Shown here piece after piece: positions 15,962-16,229 of a stretch of DNA of 16,229 nucleotides. A program made the translations under genes and the position numbers. Source of the stretch: Deltaproteobacteria bacterium. GTDB taxonomy: Bacteria; Desulfobacterota; Desulfarculia; Adiutricales; Adiutricaceae. The notes beneath the pieces were generated by a model that saw nothing but the letters and a program-made list of their open reading frames with translations, did not search any database and was not told the DNA's origin. The stretch is taken from assembly GCA_031278795.1 (NCBI GenBank), contig JAITJT010000007.1:1-16229 (forward strand), in the 5' to 3' direction. Every line of letters begins with the position of its first letter. Position 1 is the stretch's first letter.

Positions 15962-16229
15962 AATTTTTATAAACTTTTGACATGCCTTGAACATTTTTAT
16001 AATTTTAAAAAACAGTCTAATCACATAAATTTAAGGTTAAAAGAATCCATATAAGCTTTAGCGAAAGCATAATTTGAAGGAATGTTTCCTTAAAATCTTT
16101 GAACGCCAATCTATCCTTTTTTTATGACCAAAGTCCCGCAACAGACGTTTTTTAAATCAAAGAAATCTAAAAAATTAGCTCTCCCAAAGAATATCTTTTG
16201 GCAGAATAATACGGGATTAAGGAATAAGA

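Larger units (their letters stand above)
14853..16229. other. 1.4-kb AT-rich region after dnaA without supported genes
   Basis: No convincing gene is seen; dnaN, which often follows dnaA, is absent. The first 280 bases are rich in inverted repeats (listed separately). Further right are a 16-base perfect palindrome (15459-15474) and an 18-base dyad (15944-15961). A 62-codon minus frame at 15795-15983 begins MSKVYKNF but has no recognisable motif and poor initiation signals. I found no exact DnaA box by eye, so an origin here is only a possibility. Confidence 0.55.

Noticed and set aside
15795..15983. 62-codon minus-strand frame beginning MSKVYKNF
   Set aside because: It reads somewhat protein-like, but the only AAGG upstream is almost touching the ATG. 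No domain is recognisable and the surroundings are gene-free. Left unannotated, but a database search could reverse this.

Overview
The window holds six confidently recognised protein genes separated by long, AT-rich, apparently gene-free stretches. The genes are clearly GC-richer than the spacers: one 60-base line of xseA is about two-thirds G+C, while a spacer line near the right end is about one-third. No rRNA, tRNA, CRISPR array or intact transposase was found. The gene set (a YcgR-like PilZ protein, a periplasmic M16 protease, a family 5 solute-binding protein, an Aas-like acyltransferase/acyl-ACP synthetase fusion, XseA and a full-length DnaA) fits a Gram-negative bacterium. A Desulfobacterota (deltaproteobacterial) origin is my best guess, from the general look of DnaA and the gene mix; it is weakly supported. 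The low gene density and relic-like repeats could mean a genome that is eroding, as in host-associated lineages. That is inference.

Layout from the left. Positions 1-795 hold no convincing gene, but contain two diverged copies of a roughly 115-bp direct repeat. Next come two minus-strand genes: an Aas-like fusion (796-3006), ending at a strong hairpin terminator at 728-756, and a secreted two-domain M16 zinc protease (3251-5932). Between them lie a perfect 13-bp hairpin and a second, larger inverted repeat that probably ends the protease transcript. A 1.7-kb AT-rich spacer (5933-7649) rich in short palindromes leads to a plus-strand PilZ gene (7650-8390). It converges on a minus-strand periplasmic solute-binding protein gene (8460-10070) across a shared hairpin terminator. 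After another 1.4-kb spacer come xseA (11515-12873) and dnaA (13422-14852), both on the plus strand. They are separated by 548 bases that carry one perfect DnaA box. The last 1.4 kb has no supported gene but contains a long inverted repeat around an A/T-rich loop.

The genes form no obvious single pathway. All are monocistronic or nearly so: lipid remodelling (Aas), envelope proteolysis (M16), c-di-GMP signalling (PilZ), peptide or oligomer uptake (solute-binding protein), DNA repair (XseA) and replication initiation (DnaA). Usual partners are absent: no permease or ATPase genes beside the binding protein, no xseB beside xseA, no dnaN after dnaA.

The most notable points are two proteins with altered active-site motifs and the structured non-coding DNA after dnaA. 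The acyltransferase half of the Aas-like protein has lost its catalytic histidine and the FPEG glycine. DnaA has a Walker B Asp-Gly instead of Asp-Asp and a non-glycine at the first Walker A position. I did not identify a clearly new multi-gene system.
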